A stretch of 64,000 bases of DNA from the NCBI GenBank assembly GCA_902582605.1, contig CACHSP010000001.1:124001-188000 (forward strand). The letters run 5' to 3'. Below the pieces are notes generated by a model. It ran no database searches. It saw only the letters and a program-made list of their open reading frames with translations, and was not told where the DNA came from. Both the position numbers and the translations under genes were made by a program. Positions 30,873 through 38,966 of the stretch are shown here, piece by piece; positions within the stretch are counted from its first letter, which is position 1; each line of letters begins with the position of its first letter. This DNA is from an uncultured Pelagibacteraceae bacterium. GTDB lineage: Bacteria; Pseudomonadota; Alphaproteobacteria; Pelagibacterales; Pelagibacteraceae.

Positions 30873-31271
30873 TTATTTTGATACTATTTTTTTTATTGTT
30901 TTAAAAGGTAATAAAATACATTCTTTACGAGATAGATTTTTATCATTAAATATTTTATTAAGTGATTTCCATTTTTTTTCAATATTTTCAATGTTTCCCT
31001 CAAAATAATGTTTTGCATCATCGCATAATTCATTAATTTTAGATTTATTTTCATTTATTGAAATTTTTGAAAGTAAACTTGCTGAAGCTTGACAATAAAC
31101 ACAGGACTTACCTTGATAACCAAAATCAATAATTTTATTTTTTTTGATAACTAAATCTATTTGCATCTCATCACCGCACATTGAATTTTTCAATTTTGAG
31201 TGGTGTGTATAGTTTTTGATACTTTTGTTATTGTTGGTATCAGAGGCTATTTTAAGAATATCCAAATTCAT
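30873..31271 (-). CDS. NifU N-terminal/SufU-like iron-sulfur scaffold protein
   Basis: SMCGDEM, GYQGKSCVYCQASASLLS, C-terminal RKECILLPF, i.e. three spaced Cys of the family. Confidence 0.75.
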   Translation of the reverse strand: MNLDILKIASDTNNNKSIKNYTHHSKLKNSMCGDEMQIDLVIKKNKIIDFGYQGKSCVYCQASASLLSKISINENKSKINELCDDAKHYFEGNIENIEKKWKSLNKIFNDKNLSRKECILLPFKTIKKIVSK

Positions 31272-31357
31272 ATTAATTTATTATATTAGTGCTAATACTT
31301 TGTATAACAATTTAATTTATGTTGTAGTACTAATCAATTAGATCTAAATATTCGATT

Positions 31358-32263
31358 ATGGTTGAACTTAGAAATGAAAAAATTGCCGTACCGGTTGTTT
31401 TATTTGCAGGGATACTTTGGTCGTTTGGTCCCTTGGTAGTGAGATATATGAATGATCCTCATATGGTTCCTTGGCAATATATTTTTGGTAGAGGTTTAAC
31501 TATTTTTATTATTTTAAATTTATATTTATATTTCGAAGAGGGAATAAATTTTTACAAAAATTACAAAAAAGTAGGTAAATCAGGATTGGTTGGTGGCATT
31601 GGTCTTGGTATTGCAATGATTTCATTTATTTATTCAATTACAAACACCACTGCAGCAATTACTTTATTATGTTTAGCTGCAATGCCTTTTTTCACTGCAT
31701 TATTAGCTTTTTTATTTTTAAAAGAGAAAATTTCTCTAAATGTCTGGATATCAATGCTTATTGCAACTGTGGGGATTATAATCATGGCTGTTGGTAATAC
31801 TGAAAAAAATTCTTTAATAGGTTTTGTTTTTGGACTTACATCATCAATTGGATTTTCAATTTTTTCGGTCACTTTAAGATGGAGAAAAGAAACTCCAAAA
31901 TTTACAACAGTCGCTGTTGCAGGTTTATTTTGTTTTATAACTGCTACAATTATGATTTTGGTTAATAAACAACCTTTTTTTGCTACAAGTTATAATAGTG
32001 CAATGTTTTCTCTACATGGAGTATTAGTGTGTTTAGGTCTTATTTTATATTCTATAGGATCCAAAGCAATCCAAGCTGCAGAGTTAACATTATTGTCTCT
32101 GACGGAGGTTATTGGAGGAATTTTTTGGGTATGGTTACCATTGTTCGGGATTAATGAAATTCCATCTACTAATACAATAGTGGGTGGCTTCTTTCTTTTT
32201 GTTTCACTTATTTACTATAGCCTTATAATGAGATGGAATAAGAGATATATAGCTCTTAATTAA
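31358..32263 (+). CDS. EamA/DMT-family transporter
   Basis: Ten hydrophobic segments, FLFLKEKISLNVWISMLIATVGI. Confidence 0.87.
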   Translation: MVELRNEKIAVPVVLFAGILWSFGPLVVRYMNDPHMVPWQYIFGRGLTIFIILNLYLYFEEGINFYKNYKKVGKSGLVGGIGLGIAMISFIYSITNTTAAITLLCLAAMPFFTALLAFLFLKEKISLNVWISMLIATVGIIIMAVGNTEKNSLIGFVFGLTSSIGFSIFSVTLRWRKETPKFTTVAVAGLFCFITATIMILVNKQPFFATSYNSAMFSLHGVLVCLGLILYSIGSKAIQAAELTLLSLTEVIGGIFWVWLPLFGINEIPSTNTIVGGFFLFVSLIYYSLIMRWNKRYIALN

Positions 32264-32276
32264 ATTCTTAAAATTT

Positions 32277-33494
32277 ATGCAAAGGCCTGATTTTTTTACT
32301 TTAAAGAATGGTGAAAAGGCTAAACTACCTTTTTCTAATGAGGAATATAATAAAAGATTAATTAAATTAAGATCTATAATGGATAAAGATAATCTTGATA
32401 TGATTATTTTAACCTCAATGCATAATATAGCTTACTACTCTGGTTTTATTTATTGCTCTTTCGGCAGACCATATGGATGTATCATTACTGAAAATAAAAT
32501 TGTAACTATTTCAGCTAATATTGATGCAAGTCAGCCCTGGAGGAGATCACATTGTGAAAATATTATTTATACTGATTGGAAAAAAGACAATTTTTTAAAA
32601 GCGATAACCTCAATAATTGATGAGAATAAAATACCTAAAAATATTGGAATTGAAAATGATCATATTACTTTAGAGATAAATGAAAAAATTCAATCAATTT
32701 TTTCAGTCTCTGCTCTTAAAGATATTTCAAAAAAACTGATGAAGTTAAGAATGATAAAATCTAAAGAAGAAATAGAGATTATAAAAAATGGGGCAAGAAT
32801 TGCTGATATTGGAGGAGAAGAAATTGTTAAAAATATTAAAGAAGGAGCAACAGAGCTAGAAATTGCAATAACTGGAAGAGATAAAATGGAAATAGAAATA
32901 GCCAAAACATATCCAAATGCTGAATACATGGATACTTGGGTATGGTTTCAATCAGGCATCAATACAGATGGCGCACATAATCCAAAAACAAATCGCAAAT
33001 TAGTAAATGGTGATATTTTATCCTTAAACACTTTTCCAATGATTTCTGGATATTATACTGCTTTAGAGAGGACTTTATTTTTAGATAATGTAAATGATGA
33101 ATCTTTAAAAGCATGGGAGGCAAATGTGAAGGTTCACAAAAGGGGGCTTGAGTTAATAAAACCAGGAGTAAAATGTTCTGACATATGTAATGAATTAAAT
33201 GAACTTTTTGCTGAACTAGGATATTTGCAATACAGAACGTTTGGGTATGGACATTCATTTGGAGTATTGTCCCATTTTTATGGAAGGGAAGCGGGTCTTG
33301 AATTGAGAGAGGATATTGACACTGTTCTTGAGGAAAATATGGTTATTTCAATGGAGCCTATGATACTTATTCCAGAAGGAAATCCGGGTGCAGGAGGGTA
33401 TAGAGAGCACGATATTTTGGTAATAGGAAAGAATAATTCAGAAAATATTACGAAGTTTCCATTTGGTCCAGAGCATAATGTTATAAAAGGTTAA
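32277..33494 (+). CDS. creatinase (creatine amidinohydrolase), M24 pita-bread fold
   Basis: YCSFGRPYG, SANIDASQPWRR, MDTWVWFQSGINTDGAHNP (His234), YYTALERTLFLD (Glu264), GYGHSFG, EPMILIPEGNPGAGGYREHDIL; metal-ligand Asp residues of M24 peptidases replaced. Confidence 0.85.
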   Translation: MQRPDFFTLKNGEKAKLPFSNEEYNKRLIKLRSIMDKDNLDMIILTSMHNIAYYSGFIYCSFGRPYGCIITENKIVTISANIDASQPWRRSHCENIIYTDWKKDNFLKAITSIIDENKIPKNIGIENDHITLEINEKIQSIFSVSALKDISKKLMKLRMIKSKEEIEIIKNGARIADIGGEEIVKNIKEGATELEIAITGRDKMEIEIAKTYPNAEYMDTWVWFQSGINTDGAHNPKTNRKLVNGDILSLNTFPMISGYYTALERTLFLDNVNDESLKAWEANVKVHKRGLELIKPGVKCSDICNELNELFAELGYLQYRTFGYGHSFGVLSHFYGREAGLELREDIDTVLEENMVISMEPMILIPEGNPGAGGYREHDILVIGKNNSENITKFPFGPEHNVIKG

Positions 33495-33495
33495 A

Positions 33496-34611
33496 ATGAA
33501 AAAAGGAAAAAGGATTGTAAATAGTTGGAATGAGTGGGATCCTTTAAAGCATGTTATTGTTGGAAGAGCCGACGGCACATGTATACCCGCACCAGAGCCT
33601 GCTTTAGATGCAAAAGTTCCTGAGGACTCAGATATGAGAGGGAAATTTGGTCCTAGAACAAAAGATACTGTAGATAAAGCAAATCAGTTACTTGATGATT
33701 TCTCAAATATTTTGGTTAAAAGAGGTATTAAAGTTGATAGACCAACACCTTTAAATTTTAATCAAAAAACTTCAACACCTGATTGGGAATCTGAAACTAT
33801 GTTTGGCTGCATGCCTCCTAGAGATGTTTTATTAACAGTTGGAAATGAAATTTTAGAGGCAACTATGAGTTATAGATGTAGATGGTTTGAGTATCTTTGT
33901 TATCGTCCACTTCTTAAAGAATATTATAATTTAGATCCAAACATGAGACATGAATCAGCGCCAAAACCAAGATTAACAGATGCAGATTATAGAAAAGATT
34001 ATTTATCTGACAAAATTGGAATTCAAAAAAGATTAAAATGGACTGAAGATAAATTTTTTGTAACAACTGAAGAAGAACCTTTGTTCGATGCGGCTGATGT
34101 GTTGAGATTTGGTAAAGACTTAGTGGTACAACATGGTTTTACGACAAATCTTAAAGGAATTGATTGGTTAAAAAGACATTATAAAGATCATCGAGTTCAT
34201 GCTGTAAATTTTCCAGGAGATCCATACCCAATTCATATAGATGCAACCTTTACACCAATAAAAGAAGGATTGATTATTAACAATCCTCAAAGAAGATTAC
34301 CTAAAGAACAAAGAAAATTATTTGAAAATAATGGCTGGGAAATTATAGATGCCGCACAACCTGCTCACAACGAACCACCGCCACTTTGCTATTCATCAGT
34401 TTGGCTTTCTATGAATGTTTTGGTACTAGATCCAAAGACAGTTTGTGTTGAAAAAAGTGAAAAATATCAAGCAGAGCAACTTGATAAAATTGGTATGGAA
34501 GTAATTCCAGTAGATTTAAGAGATGCATATGCTTTTGGTGGTGGTCTTCATTGTTGTACTGCTGATGTTTATAGAGAAAGTGAATTTAAAGATTATTTTC
34601 CTAAACAATAA
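33496..34611 (+). CDS. glycine amidinotransferase (AGAT)-family amidinotransferase
   Basis: SWNEWDPLKHVIVGRADG, LFDAADVLRFGKDL, PIHIDATF, AFGGGLHCCTADV with catalytic Cys. Confidence 0.88.
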   Translation: MKKGKRIVNSWNEWDPLKHVIVGRADGTCIPAPEPALDAKVPEDSDMRGKFGPRTKDTVDKANQLLDDFSNILVKRGIKVDRPTPLNFNQKTSTPDWESETMFGCMPPRDVLLTVGNEILEATMSYRCRWFEYLCYRPLLKEYYNLDPNMRHESAPKPRLTDADYRKDYLSDKIGIQKRLKWTEDKFFVTTEEEPLFDAADVLRFGKDLVVQHGFTTNLKGIDWLKRHYKDHRVHAVNFPGDPYPIHIDATFTPIKEGLIINNPQRRLPKEQRKLFENNGWEIIDAAQPAHNEPPPLCYSSVWLSMNVLVLDPKTVCVEKSEKYQAEQLDKIGMEVIPVDLRDAYAFGGGLHCCTADVYRESEFKDYFPKQ

Positions 34612-34627
34612 AAAAAATATAATTTAA

Positions 34628-34855
34628 TTAGCTAGGATTTTTTTTTAAAAAATCAATATATTGTAAGACTTCATCGAATTTATCATCTGGAATATCTTTA
34701 TAACTTGCATCGAACTTACTCTTTATACAAATTGCTACATGTGCATAAGGATTTCTTCCTTTAGGATGATTAGGATGATCAGGTAATTGACCTACCAAAT
34801 AATCGCCAGCTTCCTGAATAATTTTCCAGAGCTTACTTGCATTTTCTTTGTTCAT
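34628..34855 (-). CDS. small conserved-looking hypothetical protein
   Basis: About 75 aa; QLPDHPNHPKGRNPYAHVA core; start taken at Met4 (34855). Confidence 0.6.
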   Translation of the reverse strand: MNKENASKLWKIIQEAGDYLVGQLPDHPNHPKGRNPYAHVAICIKSKFDASYKDIPDDKFDEVLQYIDFLKKNPS

Positions 34856-34928
34856 ACATTCCAAGATCTTGATCTATTTAAATCTAGCAAAGTCTTTAGA
34901 TTAAAATAAAAGGAAAGGATTTTTAGAT

Positions 34929-35660
34929 CTAGTTTTCTTTTGATTTATCTATATTAAAATTCTCTAATCCACTTGATGAACTTTTGAGATTTTTATCAAT
35001 TTCCTCAAATCTCGCTCTTTTTTCGATTTCTTTTTGAATAAGCCTTTGTTCTCGTCTAATTTCTTCTTGTTCTTTTTGCTTTCGTTCTCTATCAAATTTT
35101 TCTTCCCACTCTCTTATTTTGATAAATTCAGCCTCTTTTTGTCTATCTTCTTCTTCTTTTAGTATCTTTAATTCTCTATTTTTACGTCTTTGCTCTTTTA
35201 ACTCCTTATTTTTTTGTTCATCTTCTCTTACTTTTAAATCGATATCTTTTCTATTTTGCTCTTCTTCTCTATTTTTTAATTGTTTTTCTTTTTCTCTTAA
35301 TTCTTTTGCAACAAGTACCAACTCCTCGTCTTTTTTCGTCAGTCTTTCACTCTCAATTTTTTGTTTTTCTTCTTTAGATCTAATTTCTTTTTCTCTTATT
35401 CTGAGCTCTTCTTCATTTAAGCGGATTTTACTACTTTCTTTGTTGAGCCTATCCTCCCAAAGTTTCAATTCTTTTTTTTCTTTTTGATAAGAATTTCTTT
35501 CCTCAAGTTTTTGTAATTTAATAGCTTTGATTTTTTCTTGTTCTTTTTTTTTCTTATAATTAGTTAACGCGCTGCTAAGCGAACTTGTTGTTAACGATGC
35601 TATTTTAGCAAGCCCGTTAGTTTTTTTTTTAATTTTTGTTTTCTTTTTTTTTAATGGCAT
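34929..35660 (-). CDS. highly charged Lys/Glu/Arg-rich helical protein (coiled coil or single alpha helix)
   Basis: 243 aa, long KE/RE runs with few hydrophobics; N-terminal MPLKKKKTKIKKK. Confidence 0.7.
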   Translation of the reverse strand: MPLKKKKTKIKKKTNGLAKIASLTTSSLSSALTNYKKKKEQEKIKAIKLQKLEERNSYQKEKKELKLWEDRLNKESSKIRLNEEELRIREKEIRSKEEKQKIESERLTKKDEELVLVAKELREKEKQLKNREEEQNRKDIDLKVREDEQKNKELKEQRRKNRELKILKEEEDRQKEAEFIKIREWEEKFDRERKQKEQEEIRREQRLIQKEIEKRARFEEIDKNLKSSSSGLENFNIDKSKEN

Positions 35661-35768
35661 TTTTTAATTTTTAATTATTTCACTAGATAAATGAAAATTA
35701 TTCAATAAAATTCTTAAAAAAATTTATGTAGCCTGACTAAAATGAGTTACAACCTGAAAGGGATATAT

Positions 35769-37124
35769 TTAGTATGCCACTTCCTCTTTTTGATCTTCGT
35801 TCTCGTCTTTTTTATATTTTACACCTTTTCTTTCTAAAATCTCTTTAACTTTTTCTGAATATGGTTCTTCTATGTGTTCAGTAGTAGGATTAAGTTCAAT
35901 ACCTGCTGGAGTAATGGTTTGTGGCATAGCAACGAACTGAGAGTCTGGATTTTCAACAGTTTTTCTTACTTTCATTCTATATATTCCAAAAAATCCTATG
36001 AAAGAGTGAAAAACAAATAGAAATACAAAGAAACCATTTGGTCCAACCAAATCCATAAATATTGAGCAAAGAAATGGACCGCTCATTGCTCCTAATCCAA
36101 AAGCAAATTGAAGTCCAGCTCCAGCTGCAACAAATTTTTCTTTTGAGATATAATCATTTGTGTGTGCCAGAATCAAAGAAAACATTGGTAAACTACAAAA
36201 TGAAAAAAGAATAAAGAAAAAATAAAACCATGTTTTACTAGTTGCAAGACCACCTGGTAAATACATTTGCCTTGAAACAAATATTGCAATTATTGCGAAT
36301 ATTGCTGCTCCAAATGTTGAAAAAACAATTACTCTTCTTCTATCATAAATATCAGATATTTTACCAACTGGAAATTGGGCTACTGCACCTGATATTGCTA
36401 GTAAGAAAGTAACAATTGATATTTCTAAAATGGTGAAGTTCATGGAGGTAGCGTAAACTGCTAGCAACGTGAATAAAGCTGATTGTATTGTTCCATAAAA
36501 AAGAGAGCTCACCATACCAAAAGGTGAAGCTTCATATAACTCTCTCATATTCATTGCTTGTATTTTTTTAAAATTAGGTGGTTTCTTTTTAGTTAATAAA
36601 ATTGGTATTAAAGCTGCTGAGGTTATTACTGAAACCAAGATAAAAGGTTGAAAGTTTTTAGGACTACTAAAATTAAGCAAAAACATACCGACGCCCATAG
36701 TTCCATAAAGTATAACCATATAAATAGAAAGTACGCTGCCTCGATTTTTATTACTTGATCTGTCATTTAACCAACTTTCTGCAACTGTATAAATGCAGAC
36801 CATGCTTACACCTGTGAGTATTCTTAATAGAAACCATATGAATGGATGAATTATAATTGAGTGAATTAAAACAACTAATGAAGCTAAAGATGCAAAAGCT
36901 GCAAAAACTCTTATGTGACCAACTCTCGAAATTATATTTGGAATAGTTGCTGCACCAATAAAATATCCTACAAAATAACCAGACATCATGAATCCAGTTG
37001 AAGTAAGGCTAAATTCTTCCTGGACAGCCCTTACACCTAAGAGAGACCCTTGGAATCCATAAGCCATCATGATGAAGCCCATTCCTAAAAACAATGCCCA
37101 GGAGTTTTTTAAAACTTTATTCAT
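35769..37124 (-). CDS. MFS transporter
   Basis: 12 hydrophobic segments; GYFVGYFIGAATIPNIISRVGHIRVF, GAVAQFPVGKISDIYDRRRVIV. Confidence 0.9.
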   Translation of the reverse strand: MNKVLKNSWALFLGMGFIMMAYGFQGSLLGVRAVQEEFSLTSTGFMMSGYFVGYFIGAATIPNIISRVGHIRVFAAFASLASLVVLIHSIIIHPFIWFLLRILTGVSMVCIYTVAESWLNDRSSNKNRGSVLSIYMVILYGTMGVGMFLLNFSSPKNFQPFILVSVITSAALIPILLTKKKPPNFKKIQAMNMRELYEASPFGMVSSLFYGTIQSALFTLLAVYATSMNFTILEISIVTFLLAISGAVAQFPVGKISDIYDRRRVIVFSTFGAAIFAIIAIFVSRQMYLPGGLATSKTWFYFFFILFSFCSLPMFSLILAHTNDYISKEKFVAAGAGLQFAFGLGAMSGPFLCSIFMDLVGPNGFFVFLFVFHSFIGFFGIYRMKVRKTVENPDSQFVAMPQTITPAGIELNPTTEHIEEPYSEKVKEILERKGVKYKKDENEDQKEEVAY

Positions 37125-37182
37125 AAAAATTGAGGTAATTATTCGCGATGTATTATTAAATCAAGTCTTAATTGTGACAAGC

Positions 37183-38043
37183 TTAAGAATTTTTGAGTTT
37201 TAAGTATGAGTGAATTGCGATAGTGGTTATTATAACTAGACCACCCTGGAGTGTTTCTAAACTAGGCTGTTCCTTTATGATCAACCAAACCCAAATTGGG
37301 CCGATTATAGTCTCAAGCAAAAAAAAAAGATTTACTTCTGCAGCAGGTATAAATCTTGGAGCAATAGTAACCAAAACAAAAGGTATCGCTACACATAAAA
37401 TACACATCAGTGGAACAATCAAAAGATCTTTGCCAACTAACGCAAAACTTTCGATAAAAAGTAATGCAAAAGTTGCTACAAATAATTTACCAACTACTGC
37501 AGCAGGAACTAAATTTTTATTTTTAGCAGATCTGATTATAACTGCTCCAACCGCTAAACCTATCGCAGTAACAAATCCTAAAACATCTCCATAGAAATTA
37601 CCTAACTTCAAAGAGTCATAGAAAATATATATTATTGCTAAAAAAGTAATTATTATAGAAATCCAAGTTTTTTTATCAGGTGGTTCTTTTAGAAATATTG
37701 CTCCAAGAATAGCTGATAACATTGGAGCAGTCGCTATCATAACTAAGGTATTGGCAACATTTGTATTTTGAATAGAAACAACAAAAGTTATATTGGTTAC
37801 ACTAAATGTAATTACATAAAATATCCCATGATAACCACTAGTGAAAAGAATCTTAAAAAAATTTAACTTATAAATAATTAACATACCTAACAAAACTGTC
37901 ATAAAAGGAATAATTCCCCTATAAAAAACTAAACCCCAAGTATCTACATTTGAAAGCCTAATGAATAGTGAGTCTGGTGTAATAAACATTACCGCAACAA
38001 AGGCCAATAAAGATCCCTTTTGTTGATCTGTAAGATTTTTCAC
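37183..38043 (-). CDS. EamA/DMT-family transporter
   Basis: Duplicated EamA pattern, FLKEPPDKKTWISIIITFLAIIYI. Confidence 0.87.
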   Translation of the reverse strand: MKNLTDQQKGSLLAFVAVMFITPDSLFIRLSNVDTWGLVFYRGIIPFMTVLLGMLIIYKLNFFKILFTSGYHGIFYVITFSVTNITFVVSIQNTNVANTLVMIATAPMLSAILGAIFLKEPPDKKTWISIIITFLAIIYIFYDSLKLGNFYGDVLGFVTAIGLAVGAVIIRSAKNKNLVPAAVVGKLFVATFALLFIESFALVGKDLLIVPLMCILCVAIPFVLVTIAPRFIPAAEVNLFFLLETIIGPIWVWLIIKEQPSLETLQGGLVIITTIAIHSYLKLKNS

Positions 38044-38966
38044 GCTTTTAATTCTTTCCAGAAAGTTGAGGCTAAATTTATTTTTGAGAGGTCGTATAAA
38101 GTTTTTAATCCAGTGGGTGATGTAACATTTATATCACCATTAAGTTGCTCATCTATAAAGTCAATTCCAGCAAAGAAAATCTTATCTTTTTTTAAATCTT
38201 TGCCTATCAATTTTGATATTTTCATTTCTTTATTAGTTAATTTTATATTTATTGGTTTTGCACCTTTACTTAAATTGCTTAAAAATGAGCCTTTTTTTGG
38301 AATTCTTGATATTGCGCCACAAACTTTACCATTTATTAAAAAAACTCTCTTATCTCCATCTTTAATCTTAGGTAAATATTTTTGACACATAATATGATTG
38401 TGTTTTTTAATAAATTTTTGGAAAAATTTTATATCAAACTTGGTCAATAAACATATATTGTTTCCGCTATAACTATTAATAGGTTTAACAATTACTTTTT
38501 TATGTTTTTTAAAAAACTTTCTAATTTCATCAATATTTTGTGAAAAAATAGTATCTGGCATAAATTTTTGATATTTTATGGAAAAGAGTTTTTCAGATAC
38601 ATTTCTTATTGCTGCTGGATCATTAATAACTTTAACCTTTTTTTTAATTTTATCTAAAATAAGAGTTGAACAAATATATTCTAAATTAAATGGAGGATTT
38701 TGGCGAATAAGCAAATATTTACACTTAATTAGATCTAGTTTTTGTTTTTTTAAGATTTCAAAAAATCTTTTTTTTCTGTAATTAAATTTGATGAAAAATC
38801 CTTTAGCAATTACTTTAAAATTAATGATAGATAAGTCTTTAGGATCATAATAGAAAATTTTATAATTTTTCTTTTGTATTTCATGAGCTAAAAAAATACT
38901 GGTATCGGTTAAAGGGTTAAGATTAGAAGGATGATTTCCCTGGATAGCAATAATTTTATTTGTCAT
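38040..38966 (-). CDS. gshB: glutathione synthetase
   Basis: KYQKFMPDTIFSQNIDEI, VIVKPINSYSGNNI, CQKYLPKIKDGDKRVFLINGKV, NVTSPTGLKTL. Confidence 0.9.
   Translation of the reverse strand: MTNKIIAIQGNHPSNLNPLTDTSIFLAHEIQKKNYKIFYYDPKDLSIINFKVIAKGFFIKFNYRKKRFFEILKKQKLDLIKCKYLLIRQNPPFNLEYICSTLILDKIKKKVKVINDPAAIRNVSEKLFSIKYQKFMPDTIFSQNIDEIRKFFKKHKKVIVKPINSYSGNNICLLTKFDIKFFQKFIKKHNHIMCQKYLPKIKDGDKRVFLINGKVCGAISRIPKKGSFLSNLSKGAKPINIKLTNKEMKISKLIGKDLKKDKIFFAGIDFIDEQLNGDINVTSPTGLKTLYDLSKINLASTFWKELKA

Noticed and set aside
32277-33494. M24 protein as Xaa-Pro aminopeptidase or DMSP lyase DddP
   Set aside because: Metal-ligand Asp positions are replaced and creatinase-specific blocks (INTDGAHNP, ALERT, SANIDASQPWRR) are present; creatinase fits better.
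35119-35487. Ser/Phe/Leu-rich ORF on + strand
   Set aside because: Exact antisense of the Lys/Glu-rich coding sequence; composition is a by-product of GAA/AAA/AGA codons.
35700-35768. SAM-V/SAM-II riboswitch
   Set aside because: Considered because such riboswitches occur in SAR11, but I could not match the conserved core and the adjacent genes are not methionine-related.
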